Assembly: GCA_030840415.1 (NCBI GenBank)
Contig: JAVEEO010000433.1
Span: 1-11,769 of the forward strand
DNA length: 11,769 nucleotides
DNA from: Pseudonocardiales bacterium
GTDB taxonomy: Bacteria; Actinomycetota; Actinomycetes; Mycobacteriales; Jatrophihabitantaceae
Direction: 5' to 3'
Made by a program: the position numbers and the translations under genes. Below the pieces are notes generated by a model, which was not told where the DNA came from, did not search any database, and was given only the letters and a program-made list of their open reading frames with translations. Positions 1-7,215 of the stretch are shown one piece after another. Each line of letters begins with the position of its first letter. Position 1 is the first letter of the stretch.

Positions 1-42
1 GATCGTCTCGATAGGCTGATCGTCCGATAAGCCAGGAAATGG

Positions 43-71
43 TTGACATCGAGATCGGCTGCCTTCAAGAT
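43..71 (+). promoter_or_regulatory. Candidate promoter of the DUF4234 gene
   Basis: A perfect TTGACA hexamer lies at 43-48. With a 17-nt spacer the -10 position is CAAGAT (66-71), a poor match (3 of 6) to TATAAT. The predicted transcript would start near 78 and leave a leader of about 43 nt before the ATG at 121. The TTG that could start a longer reading frame at 43 is the first three bases of this hexamer, which argues against its use as a start codon. This is inference from one good half-site. Confidence 0.3.
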
Positions 72-120
72 CTTGGCGATCTCGGGGGATCTCGTGATCA
101 TTCCTATCCGAAGGCTCACG

Positions 121-621
121 ATGACCCAGCCGCTCGACCCCACTTCCCAGCAGCAGCGCCACGACTACGCCCTTCCCATGCCGCCCCCGTCCACCGCTGA
201 TTCGGCGATGGCGCCATATGGCAGCGGCCCGGGAGCGGTGGTCCAGCCACGACGGGTGGGGGTGAGGCGCAGCGCATGGGGTGTCTGGTGGCTGTCAGGA
301 CTGACCTTCGGCATCTATTACCTGGTCTGGTACTACAAGATCAACGCTGAGTTGCGGGCCTTCGCCCCGGAGGTTGTCGAGGTGAATCCGGGAACGGCCG
401 TGATCGCCCAGTTGTTTCCGATCTTTGCCTGGGTGAGCCTTGCCAACACGAGCACCCGGCTCAACAACGCGCACCGGGCGATTCAATCGCCAGTCCGGGT
501 CTCCGGTGGTGTGGCGATCCTCGGCACGTTCTGGTTCAACTCCCAGACCCGGTATCTACAGCGCCGTCTCAACAGCTTGTGGGATGCGCAGGACACCCTC
601 AGCGGGTACCCGGGCCGCTGA
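121..621 (+). CDS. DUF4234-type small membrane protein
   Basis: A 166-residue protein. Residues 1-45 are rich in Pro, Gln and Ser and look disordered and cytoplasmic. Then comes a Trp/Tyr-rich hydrophobic segment (about 52-72, containing WWLSGLTFGIYYLVWYYKIN) that resembles the DUF4234 signature, in which a VWxLSxxTFGIYxLxW core is followed by a KIN.ELR stretch. Two more apolar segments follow (about 92-108 and 127-142). A cytoplasmic-membrane location is likely. The family's biochemical role is not established and I do not assign one. I chose the ATG at 121 over an in-frame TTG at 43, because AAGG at 111-114 sits 6 nt upstream and the TTG coincides with a TTGACA box. The gene is convergent with the S53 peptidase, with only 15 nt between stops and no convincing terminator there. 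Confidence 0.8.
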   Translation: MTQPLDPTSQQQRHDYALPMPPPSTADSAMAPYGSGPGAVVQPRRVGVRRSAWGVWWLSGLTFGIYYLVWYYKINAELRAFAPEVVEVNPGTAVIAQLFPIFAWVSLANTSTRLNNAHRAIQSPVRVSGGVAILGTFWFNSQTRYLQRRLNSLWDAQDTLSGYPGR

Positions 622-636
622 TCCGCCGTCGCGTCG

Positions 637-3600
637 CTAGCGGACCGTCACGGTGAGGTTCGTGCTCAGCCCGTCGGCACCCCGGCTGTCACCGGTGACC
701 CGCGCCCGGTAGAGGTGCGCGCCGACGGTGCCCGCGGTCAGCGCGAACCGGGCGATGCCGGCGGTGGCGCTGGTGGCCGTCGCGACCGCGGCCCAACTGC
801 TGCCGTTGTAGGCCTCCAGGGTGACGGTGGCCGCGCGTGGCGCGGTCACCGTCGCGGTCACCGCGAACGCCAGCCCGGTGCCGACGTAGGTCGGGGCGCT
901 GAGCGCGACCTTGGTGGTGACCGCGACCGGCACCCCCGCCGAGGCCGCGTCGACGTACCCGGCGACCGAGACGAGCTTGGCCACCAACGTGCCGTTCTCG
1001 GCCGGCGCCGCGGTCGCCGTGAAGGTGCCGGTGGTCGTGGTGCTGGCGCTGGTCAGCAGCACCAGGGCCCCGGTAGTGGTCTGCTCGTAGATCCGGACCG
1101 TGACGCCGGGCGCCGGGCCGGTGACGCCGCCGTAGCTCCGGCTGACGGTGCCGGTGAGCCGGTTGGCGGCACCGGCCAGTTGCGAGCCGAGCTGGGCGGC
1201 CAGCGTCAGCGTGGGCGTCCAGTTGCCGACGGTGAGGGAGCCGGCGGTGGCCCCGGCGGCCGGCTGGCCGGCGGTCCCGGCGAACCAGGCCGACAGCGTC
1301 CCGGACGCGCGCGGCGTCACGGTGGCCTTCCAGGTGCCGTTGGCGGCTACCGTCGCACTGCCCAGGGTGCTGACGACGCCGCTGCCCGAGGTGCTGCGGA
1401 CGCTCACCATGGCGCCGGCCACCGGGCTCAGCGTGCCGCCGGCGTTGCGCTGCAGGGTGCCGGACACCAGCACGGGCGCGGCGTAGCCGACGTCGGTGGC
1501 GCCGGCCGTGGCGGTGAGCTCGGTGGTGGGCTGGCTGACCGTGAGGCTGCCGGCGCTCGCGCTGGCAGCGGTCCAGGACGGGCTGGCCGGCAGGGTCACT
1601 CCGAGGGTGCCCGACAGGGTCGGCTTGACCACCAACTGGTAGCTGCCGTCGGCGGCCGAGGTGACCCGGCCCAGCACCAGCAGCCGGCCGGCCGCGGTCT
1701 CGGTGACCTGCAGCGGCGCGCCGGCCAGCGCGACCGGGCCGCCGGCGGAGGTGTGGGTGGCGAAGCCGCTGACCGTCACCGGGTCGCCGTAGTAGGTCGC
1801 GCCGCGGTCGGCGGTGGCAGTCAGACCGGCGGTGCAGACCGAGGTGGTGACCGAGATCGAGCCGCCGGCGTAGGCGTTGAACGGCCCGACGGCCAGGGTG
1901 CTCGCGGTGAGCGTGACTGCGGTGGCGGTCAGCAGCGAGCTGCTGGCGACGCCGTTGGCATCGGTGGTGCCCCGGGCCAGGGCGACCGGCAGCGCGGTGC
2001 CGCTCTGCCGGCTGAACCCGACGCTGACCCCGCGCACCGGCGCACCGGTCGCCGCGTCGGTCACCGTGGCGCGCAGCGGGGTGGTCGCCGTGACGCAGGC
2101 GGCCTGCGGGCTGCCCGACTGGCCGGCGATGCCGAAGGTGACGGCCAGGTCGCGCTTGCTGCCGGTGGTGGCGAAGACCAGCGGCACGGTCACCGCCTTG
2201 GTTGCCCCGGCGGTGTCGGTGAGGGTGGCCGTGACGGTGGTGCTGCCGGTAGTGGTCGCCGGGCAGCTGATCGAGGTCTGGTCCGAGTTGGCCGCGCTGA
2301 AGGTGCAGTCGGTGCGGGCCGACTTCCACCGGATCGAGGTCAGCGCATCACCCGGCGGCAGGATCGGGGTCACCGACGCGGCCGTGCTCAGACCCGGCAC
2401 CACCGGGCTGTCCACGGCGACGGTGGCGCCGAGCTTGGCGGGCGGCCCGACCGCGCCGGTGGCGCTGAAGGCGTCGGCGCCGGCCGGCGTGCCCAGCCCC
2501 GTCGGTCCGTCCCAGCCGGCCCGCGCGGTGCACAGCGCCGTCGCGCCGCAACTGCCGTTGCTGCCGGCGGTGACGTCGTTGAGGCTGTCGCTGTGCTGGT
2601 AGGGGTAGGTGTTCGGGTAGTCCGAGGCGCCCGGCGTGCCGGCCAGCGCGTAGACCGCGGCCACGATCGGCGCGGACGCGCTGGTGCCGCCGTAGACACC
2701 CCAGCCGCCGTGGTAGACCGCCACCCCGGTGTTCGGGTCGGCCACCGCCGACACATCGGCCACCGCACGGTTGGCGCAGCCGGTCGGGACCAGGTTCTGG
2801 ATCGCGGGCTTGCCGAAGACGCCGGAGCAGCCGCTGCCGGCACCGGTCCAGGCCGTCTCGGCCCAGCCGCGGGTGCTGGCCGAGCGGATCAGCCGGGTGC
2901 CGCCGACCGCGGTGACGGTCGGGGCGCTGGCCGGGAAGCTGACGCCGTAGCCGTTGTCGCCGGTGCTGGCGGTGATCGCCACGCCGGGGTGGTCGAAGTG
3001 ATAGGCCTGGCCGCCGGAGTCGCCGCCGCCGTAGCTGTTGGAGACGAACTTCGCGCCGAGGGCCACCGCCATGTCGACGGCGGCGCCGAGGTCGCTGGTG
3101 TAGGAACTGTTGGCCTCCACCAGCAGGATGTTGCACTGCGGGCAGACCGCCGAGACCATGTCGACGTCCAGGGCGATCTCACCGGCCCAGCCGGCGTTGG
3201 CGGCTGGCATCGGCGAGCTGGCGCCAGCCTGGTTGACCTTGCGGAAGCAGCCGTTGGCGGTGGTGCAGGCGGGCAGGCCGTACTGGGACCGGTAGACCGC
3301 CAGCTCGGACTCGGCGCTGGGATTGTCGTAGGCATCTACCACCGCGACGGTCTGGCCGCTGCCCAGGGTGGTGTCCAGGGCGTACGCCGAGACCAGGTCT
3401 GCCGGTCCGTAACCGGCGGGGGTCACCGACGGGGTGGCCACGCTCGGCTGGCTGACCAGGGCCGTCGGCTGGCTGACGTCGGTGCGGCGCACTGCCAGGC
3501 AGCGCATCTGACCCGGGGCGGGTGCCCCGCACAGCTCCTGGCTGGCCGGATCGGTGGTGCTGGCCCCGGCCGGCGGAACGGCCAGCGTGCCCACGGTCAG

Positions 3601-3654
3601 AACCCCCGCGATCAGGCTGCCCAGCAAGCGGGCACCGACGCCGACCCCGTTCAT
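637..3654 (-). CDS. Secreted S53 (sedolisin-like) serine peptidase with C-terminal Ig-like repeats
   Basis: A 1005-residue exported protease. Residues 1-31 form a signal peptide: a short N-region with Arg, a hydrophobic core, and an AGA|S cleavage site. The catalytic domain spans about 80-400. Its sedolisin residues are visible: Glu159 and Asp163 in GEIALDVD, the oxyanion Asp233 in ASTGDNG, and the nucleophile Ser325 in GGTSASAP. An NDVTAGSNG segment near 359-367 resembles the family's calcium-site region. Paired cysteines suggest disulfides. Only about 50 residues separate the signal peptide from the catalytic domain, so the long pro-kumamolisin propeptide is absent. Residues 405-1005 are Thr/Ala/Val/Gly-rich beta-type repeats of about 100 residues (roughly 500-605, 610-708, 710-810, 812-912, 913-1005), three carrying an (S/N)GTL motif. 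There is no LPXTG or terminal membrane anchor, so release or wall association is likely. The ATG at 3654 is preferred over 3666 because GGAG lies 6 nt before it. The stop is TAG. Confidence 0.9.
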   Translation of the reverse strand: MNGVGVGARLLGSLIAGVLTVGTLAVPPAGASTTDPASQELCGAPAPGQMRCLAVRRTDVSQPTALVSQPSVATPSVTPAGYGPADLVSAYALDTTLGSGQTVAVVDAYDNPSAESELAVYRSQYGLPACTTANGCFRKVNQAGASSPMPAANAGWAGEIALDVDMVSAVCPQCNILLVEANSSYTSDLGAAVDMAVALGAKFVSNSYGGGDSGGQAYHFDHPGVAITASTGDNGYGVSFPASAPTVTAVGGTRLIRSASTRGWAETAWTGAGSGCSGVFGKPAIQNLVPTGCANRAVADVSAVADPNTGVAVYHGGWGVYGGTSASAPIVAAVYALAGTPGASDYPNTYPYQHSDSLNDVTAGSNGSCGATALCTARAGWDGPTGLGTPAGADAFSATGAVGPPAKLGATVAVDSPVVPGLSTAASVTPILPPGDALTSIRWKSARTDCTFSAANSDQTSISCPATTTGSTTVTATLTDTAGATKAVTVPLVFATTGSKRDLAVTFGIAGQSGSPQAACVTATTPLRATVTDAATGAPVRGVSVGFSRQSGTALPVALARGTTDANGVASSSLLTATAVTLTASTLAVGPFNAYAGGSISVTTSVCTAGLTATADRGATYYGDPVTVSGFATHTSAGGPVALAGAPLQVTETAAGRLLVLGRVTSAADGSYQLVVKPTLSGTLGVTLPASPSWTAASASAGSLTVSQPTTELTATAGATDVGYAAPVLVSGTLQRNAGGTLSPVAGAMVSVRSTSGSGVVSTLGSATVAANGTWKATVTPRASGTLSAWFAGTAGQPAAGATAGSLTVGNWTPTLTLAAQLGSQLAGAANRLTGTVSRSYGGVTGPAPGVTVRIYEQTTTGALVLLTSASTTTTGTFTATAAPAENGTLVAKLVSVAGYVDAASAGVPVAVTTKVALSAPTYVGTGLAFAVTATVTAPRAATVTLEAYNGSSWAAVATATSATAGIARFALTAGTVGAHLYRARVTGDSRGADGLSTNLTVTVR

Positions 3655-3660
3655 GTGCGA

Positions 3661-3664
3661 CTCC
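3661..3664 (-). promoter_or_regulatory. Ribosome binding site deciding the S53 peptidase start
   Basis: The minus strand reads GGAG here, followed by a 6-nt spacer and ATG at 3654-3652. An upstream in-frame ATG at 3666-3664 overlaps the GGAG and has no comparable purine run before it. The second ATG is therefore the likely start, and it also puts the hydrophobic signal peptide closer to the N-terminus. Confidence 0.6.
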
Positions 3665-3709
3665 ATTCGACAAGCACGCCGTCAATCCTTTGACGACCAA
3701 TTAACGCTA

Positions 3710-3738
3710 ATTTAACTCAGCAGGTAACAAGTTGGCAA
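3710..3738 (-). promoter_or_regulatory. Candidate promoter of the S53 peptidase gene
   Basis: On the minus strand TTGCCA (3738-3733, 5 of 6 to TTGACA) is followed after 17 nt by TTAAAT (3715-3710, 4 of 6 to TATAAT). The stretch 3680-3740 is markedly more A/T-rich than its surroundings. A start near 3703 would give a leader of about 48 nt. This placement would make the peptidase a separate unit from the upstream GH4 gene. It is inferred from sequence match only. Confidence 0.4.
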
Positions 3739-3760
3739 CTGTGAGTAATCGAAGCTCCGG

Positions 3761-5095
3761 CTACCGGCTCAGCAGCCGGGCCAGGGCCGGATCGTCGTGC
3801 AACAGGGCGTCCAGCAGCCGCTGCGCGATCGCGGCCGAGTTCACCAGCGGCGACAGGGTGAACGCGCACAGCGCCGCGGCATAGGAGCCGGTGGTGGCCG
3901 CCTCGACGGCGGCCTGCTCGGCGGCGCGGACCGAGGCGATCAATCCCAGCTGGTGCAGGTCCAGCGGGGCCACCGGCAGCGGCCGGGCGCCGGTGGCATC
4001 CACCCGGCACGGCACCTCGATCACCGACTCGGGCGGCAGGCCGGGCAGCGTGTCCTGGTTGGCGACGTTGACGATCAGCCGGTCGGCCGATCCGCCGGAC
4101 AGCGCGTGCATCAGGTCGAAGGCCGCCTCCTGGTAGCCGCCACCGGCCAGGTCCTGCTCGTCGCGCGGCTGGTCGGCCGGGCGTGCCTCGGCCAGGTAAC
4201 TCTCCTCCCGGCGACGCCGGGTCGCCTCCCACCGGGCCGCCGCCTCGGCCGGCCGGGCAGCGGCGGCGGCGTAGAAGTCCCGCTGCTCGCGCAGCAGGAA
4301 CTCGCCCCGGGTCGGACCGGTCGCCGTCACCGCAAGAGCCTCGGCGTGGTGGTAGTAGAAGTGCAGGTACTCGTTCGGGATGGCTCGCAGCGCCCGCAGC
4401 AGCGCTCCGCCGAACAGCCGGCCCTCCTCGAAGGAGGCCAGCGCGGCCTCGGAGCGCAGCAGGCCCGGCAGCAGATCGACGCCGTCGCGCACCAGGGCGC
4501 GCAGCCAGCCCAGATGGTTGATGCCCACGTAGTCGGCCGCCACCCGCCCCGACCGCAGCTCGGCCTCGGCGACGCCCAGCGCCCGGGACGCCCGCCGGAC
4601 CAGTCCCACCGGCGAGTCGCAGATCCCGATCGCCCGCTCGCCCAGCACCGTCCGGCTGGCCTCGGTGACCATGCCGGCCGGGTTGGTGAAGTTGACCAGC
4701 CAGGCGCGCGGCGCCAGGTCGGCGACGGTGCGGGCCAGCTCCAGGGCAACCGGCAGCGTCCGCAGGCCGTAGGCCAGTCCACCGGCACCCACCGTCTCCT
4801 GGCCCAGGACGCCAACCGACAGTGCCCGGCGCTCGTCGGCCACCCGGCCCGCCGCGCCACCCACCCGGATCGCCGAGAACACGAAGTCGGCATCGCGCAC
4901 CGCGGCGGTGACCGAGGTCTCCAGCCGCAGCCGGATCGCGGGGTCCGGCGGCAGCACCCGGCCGATGGTGGCCAGCCGGTCGGCGTCGACGTCGTGCAGC
5001 ACCAGCTCGTCGATGCCGAGCTCCGGGCGGCGCAGCAATTCCCGGTACACCAGCGGGACCCGGAACCCGCCGCCGCCAACCACCACCAACCGCAT
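3761..5095 (-). CDS. Glycoside hydrolase family 4 (6-phospho-beta-glucosidase-like)
   Basis: A 444-residue cytoplasmic enzyme, the usual length for GH4. These enzymes cleave (often 6-phosphorylated) glycosides by a redox-elimination mechanism needing NAD and a divalent metal. The N-terminus MRLVVVGGGG opens a Rossmann fold, with GGGG at 7-10 followed by FRVPLVYREL as in the 6-phospho-beta-glucosidase branch. NFTNPAG (from Asn138), GICDSP (metal-ligand Cys159) and GINHLGW (metal-ligand His194) are all present. IPNEYLHFYYHH (239-250) matches the Tyr-rich segment that carries the catalytic base in family members. The substrate cannot be fixed from sequence. The ATG at 5095 is preferred over TTG at 5104. 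AGGG lies 9 nt upstream of the ATG but directly abuts the TTG. The start is 38 nt from the divergent PfkB gene, suggesting a shared sugar pathway. No PTS or ABC transporter is visible here. The stop is TAG. Confidence 0.88.
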   Translation of the reverse strand: MRLVVVGGGGFRVPLVYRELLRRPELGIDELVLHDVDADRLATIGRVLPPDPAIRLRLETSVTAAVRDADFVFSAIRVGGAAGRVADERRALSVGVLGQETVGAGGLAYGLRTLPVALELARTVADLAPRAWLVNFTNPAGMVTEASRTVLGERAIGICDSPVGLVRRASRALGVAEAELRSGRVAADYVGINHLGWLRALVRDGVDLLPGLLRSEAALASFEEGRLFGGALLRALRAIPNEYLHFYYHHAEALAVTATGPTRGEFLLREQRDFYAAAAARPAEAAARWEATRRRREESYLAEARPADQPRDEQDLAGGGYQEAAFDLMHALSGGSADRLIVNVANQDTLPGLPPESVIEVPCRVDATGARPLPVAPLDLHQLGLIASVRAAEQAAVEAATTGSYAAALCAFTLSPLVNSAAIAQRLLDALLHDDPALARLLSR

Positions 5096-5104
5096 GGAGG
5101 ACAA

Positions 5105-5110
5105 CCCTAG
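5105..5110 (-). promoter_or_regulatory. Candidate -10 element for a leaderless GH4 transcript
   Basis: The minus strand reads TAGGGT, which fits the actinobacterial TANNNT -10 pattern, 8 nt before the ATG at 5095. That spacing is compatible with transcription starting at or next to the start codon. No -35 hexamer is visible. The AGGG inside the same element could instead act as a ribosome binding site on a longer transcript. The two readings cannot be separated by sequence. Confidence 0.25.
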
Positions 5111-5133
5111 CCAGCGGTGGCACCCTTCTAGGC

Positions 5134-6183
5134 GTGGCCGAGCCCGACTTCGACGTGATCATGCAGGGCACCGTGTACTTCGACGTGGTGCTGACCGGCC
5201 TGCCCGGCCTGCCCAGCCAGGGCACCGAAGTGCTGGCCGAGGGAATGGGTTCCTGTCCCGGCGGTGTCGCCAACCTGGCGGTGGCGGCGAGCCGGCTGGG
5301 CCTGCGGACGGGCCTGGCTGCGGTGTTCGGCGACGACGTCTACGGCGATTTCCTGTGGCGGACGCTGGCCGAACAGGAGGGCGTCGACCTGTCCCGATCC
5401 CGCCGGCTGGCCGACTGGCACTCACCGGTGACGGTGTCGCTGGCGGTTTAGCGCGACCGGGCGATGATCACGCACAGCCATCCGTCCCCGGTGGGCGCCG
5501 ACGTCCTGCTGGCCGACCCGCCCGCGGCCGCGGCGGGCGTGGTGCATCTCGGCGAGCAGCCGCAGGCCTGGGTGAGCGCCGCGCGCCGGCAGGGCATGCT
5601 GCTGTTCGGCGACGTCGGCTGGGACCCCAGCCAGCAGTGGTCACCTGACCTGCTGCACCAGTTGGCCGAGCTGCACGCCTTCCTGCCCAACAGTGCCGAG
5701 GCGATGGCCTATACCCGTACCGACGACCCGCAGGCCGCCCTGATGCGGCTGGCCGACGCGGTGCCGGTGGTGGTGGTGACCTGCGGCGGCCAGGGTTCGA
5801 TCGCGATCGACTCGATCACCGGTGAGGAGGAGTGGGTTCCCTCGCTGCCGGTCAACTCCGTCGATGCCACCGGTGCCGGCGACGTCTTCGCGGCCGCGTT
5901 CGTGCTGGCGAGCCTGCGGCGCTGGACGCTGCGCAACCGGCTGGCGTTCGCCAACCTGTGCGCGGCGCTGTCGGTGCAGCAGGTGGGCGGCTCGCTGGCC
6001 GCACCCGGCTGGGGCGACATCGCGGACTGGCTGCATGCGGTCGGCGTCCAGGCGGCGGCGGGCTCACGGGCGGCCGGCGTGCTGCTGCACAGTTACGAGT
6101 TCCTGGCCGGCTGCATCCCGGCCGGCCCGGCTCCGACGGTTCGCCGGGCCAGCGCCACCATCGCCCGGACCTCGGACGCCTGA
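5134..6183 (+). pseudogene. PfkB-family carbohydrate kinase interrupted by an in-frame TAG
   Basis: This is one continuous reading frame of a ribokinase-like sugar kinase, broken only by TAG at 5449-5451. The first part (GTG at 5134, 105 residues) has the N-terminal strand DVIMQGTVYFDVV and PfkB signature 1, GGVANLAVAASRLGL. The second part is in the same frame. It could restart at ATG 5464 (239 residues), and holds the substrate/ATP region and signature 2, DATGAGDVFAAAF, with the catalytic Asp. A short RDRA link follows the stop, so no sequence appears missing. Both halves keep normal codon use, pointing to a recent nonsense mutation, a base error or readthrough. The second ATG has no good ribosome binding site, and neither half alone would make a full kinase fold. 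Family members phosphorylate sugars or nucleosides with ATP. The substrate is unknown, but the divergent GH4 gene suggests a sugar. The final stop is TGA. Confidence 0.8.
5449..5451 (+). other. In-frame amber codon inside the PfkB kinase
   Basis: The context is GTT TAG CGC GAC, and the frame is open on both sides. TAG is one base from TAC/TAT (Tyr), CAG, GAG, AAG, TGG, TTG and TCG. TAG is also the normal stop of the S53 peptidase, GH4, response regulator and pilin genes in this window, so genome-wide amber recoding is unlikely. Confidence 0.85.
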
Positions 6184-6197
6184 GCCCGGCCGGGCTC
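6182..6197. terminator. 16-bp perfect palindrome between convergent stops
   Basis: The sequence GAGCCCGGCCGGGCTC is its own reverse complement and begins within the PfkB TGA. As RNA it can fold a 6-bp GC stem with a GGCC loop in either direction. It is followed by a second small dyad, GGCTC-G-GAGCC, at 6193-6203. The 26-nt gap to the response regulator stop leaves room for a bidirectional terminator, but neither side has a U-tract, so function is uncertain. Confidence 0.35.
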
Positions 6198-6209
6198 GGA
6201 GCCGCGGGG

Positions 6210-6869
6210 CTACACCACGGCCGGCAACTGCTCCGGGGGGCTCTCGACCAGTCCCAACCGGACGGCGGTGAGCAATGCCTGCGACTTGCTGTTCGCGCCG
6301 AGCTTGTCGTAGAGGCGGGCGACGTAGGTCTTGGCCGTCGAGGCGCTGATGTGCAGCCGGATCGCCAGGTCCGGCACCGACAGGCCGGCCAGCAGCAGGC
6401 AGAGCACCTGACGCTCGCGCTCGCTGAGGGCCGGCAGCGCGGGTGCCTCCCGCCGCCGGCGCAGTGCCGCGGCCAGTCCCCGGGAGCTGAACGAGGACGC
6501 CGACACCGCCGCGTGCCGGATCGCTCCGAGGATCTCCGGTGCCGACGCGGTCTTCGACACGAAGGCCGACGCGCCGGTTTCCAGAGCGCGGAACAGGACG
6601 TCGTCCTCACCGCGTGCGGTGAAGATGACGATGCCCAGTCCTTCGAACCGGTCGCGCAGTTCGGCGGCCAGTTCCAGGCCGGGACGGTCGGGCAGCGACA
6701 GTCCGATCGTCACCACGTCCGGCTGCAGTGCGCCGATCAGGCCGACCGCTTCGGCCGCGGTGCCGGCCTCACCGACCGTGCTCAGGTCCGGTTGTTCGTT
6801 CACCATCAGTGCCAGCCCCAGCCGGGTCACCGGATGGCGGTCGACGAAGAGCAGTCTGGCTGCCGTCAT
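6210..6869 (-). CDS. NarL/LuxR-type response regulator lacking the phospho-acceptor Asp
   Basis: A 219-residue DNA-binding regulator. The receiver domain (about 4-120) starts LLFVDRHPVTR, keeping Asp10 but with Arg11 in place of the second acidic residue. Thr84 (VIFTARG) and Lys106 (FVSKTAS) of the switch are conserved. At the phosphorylation site the family reads VVLxDLxLP, but here it is VVTIGLSLP, with Gly56 (codon GGA) in place of Asp. Ordinary His-to-Asp phosphorylation is therefore not expected. The C-terminal LuxR helix-turn-helix (about 147-211) is well formed: LSERERQVLCLLLAG, then SASTAKTYVARLYDKL. No histidine kinase lies alongside. The gene is divergent from the pilus operon across 346 bp, so control of the pilus genes is a reasonable guess. 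The ATG at 6869 has only a weak GGA 7 nt upstream but gives the normal N-terminus. The stop is TAG. Confidence 0.9.
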   Translation of the reverse strand: MTAARLLFVDRHPVTRLGLALMVNEQPDLSTVGEAGTAAEAVGLIGALQPDVVTIGLSLPDRPGLELAAELRDRFEGLGIVIFTARGEDDVLFRALETGASAFVSKTASAPEILGAIRHAAVSASSFSSRGLAAALRRRREAPALPALSERERQVLCLLLAGLSVPDLAIRLHISASTAKTYVARLYDKLGANSKSQALLTAVRLGLVESPPEQLPAVV

Positions 6870-6893
6870 GGCGCGTTCCAGGTACCCCGCGCA

Positions 6894-6916
6894 ACAACGG
6901 TCGGTCGAACCGTTGT
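6894..6916. repeat. 8-bp inverted repeat, candidate operator
   Basis: ACAACGGT (6894-6901) and ACCGTTGT (6909-6916) are exact reverse complements separated by 7 nt. The repeat lies 25-47 nt before the response regulator ATG, so it is either in that gene's leader or near its promoter. Dimeric NarL/LuxR-type regulators commonly bind such dyads, so autoregulation is possible. It could equally fold as an RNA hairpin. Only the repeat itself is seen. Confidence 0.45.
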
Positions 6917-7204
6917 GCTGATTTTCATATCCCCCCGCTTAAGCCCTACTTCGACTTAACGTCCGGCATAATCAAAGCACACTAGAGTCTTATGTGCTCC
7001 TAAAGATCTGCTCAAGGTCCGCAGGCGGTTCGAGCCTATTTGCGAAGCTCGCGATTACCCCCTGCAGCATTGCCGATACTGCCCGCGTGCGGTTGTCGGC
7101 CAATCGGCTGACGCAGGTCTGTCCGTTCACCCGCTGCTGCTACCGCGGCATTTCCGTCACGCTCGCTTCACACGATTTCGAATCGGCAGGAACGAGCCTG
7201 GGAC

Positions 7205-7209
7205 GGGAG
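7205..7209 (+). promoter_or_regulatory. Ribosome binding site setting the CpaE/TadZ-like start
   Basis: GGGAG is followed by a 6-nt spacer and ATG at 7216. This supports that ATG rather than the GTG at 6994, 74 codons upstream in the same frame. Confidence 0.6.
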
Positions 7210-7215
7210 TCCGGT

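Larger units (their letters stand above)
6870..7215. other. Divergent intergenic region between regulator and pilus operon
   Basis: This 346-bp stretch has lower GC than its flanks and no gene I can support. An open frame runs from a GTG at 6994 into the ATPase gene, but its 74 extra codons lack the local third-position G/C bias and show no domain. The region must hold promoters for both directions. A CATAAT at 6967-6972 could be a -10 for the + strand but has no -35 partner. Small dyads occur at 6894-6916 and 7173-7185 (CGATT-TCG-AATCG). I see no recognisable riboswitch or tRNA. Confidence 0.6.

Noticed and set aside
715..3693. Open frame of 992 codons on the + strand opposite the S53 peptidase
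   Set aside because: It is antisense to a gene with clear catalytic motifs and is rich in Gly, Arg, Ala and Asp in the low-complexity way of GC-rich shadow frames. It has no recognisable domain.
3797..5110. Open frame of 437 codons on the + strand opposite GH4
   Set aside because: It is Gln/Arg/Gly-rich shadow sequence of a well-supported GH4 gene, with no domain pattern.
5449..5451. Genome-wide reassignment of TAG to an amino acid
   Set aside because: TAG properly ends the S53 peptidase, GH4, response regulator and pilin genes in this same window.
7027..7036. GGTTCGAGCC, resembling a tRNA T-arm
   Set aside because: The flanking bases do not form the 5-bp T-stem, and no acceptor or anticodon arms are found nearby.
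6994..7215. 74-codon N-terminal extension of the CpaE/TadZ-like ATPase from a GTG
   Set aside because: Third codon positions are not G/C-biased as in the real genes. No domain is visible, and a good ribosome binding site precedes the ATG at 7216.
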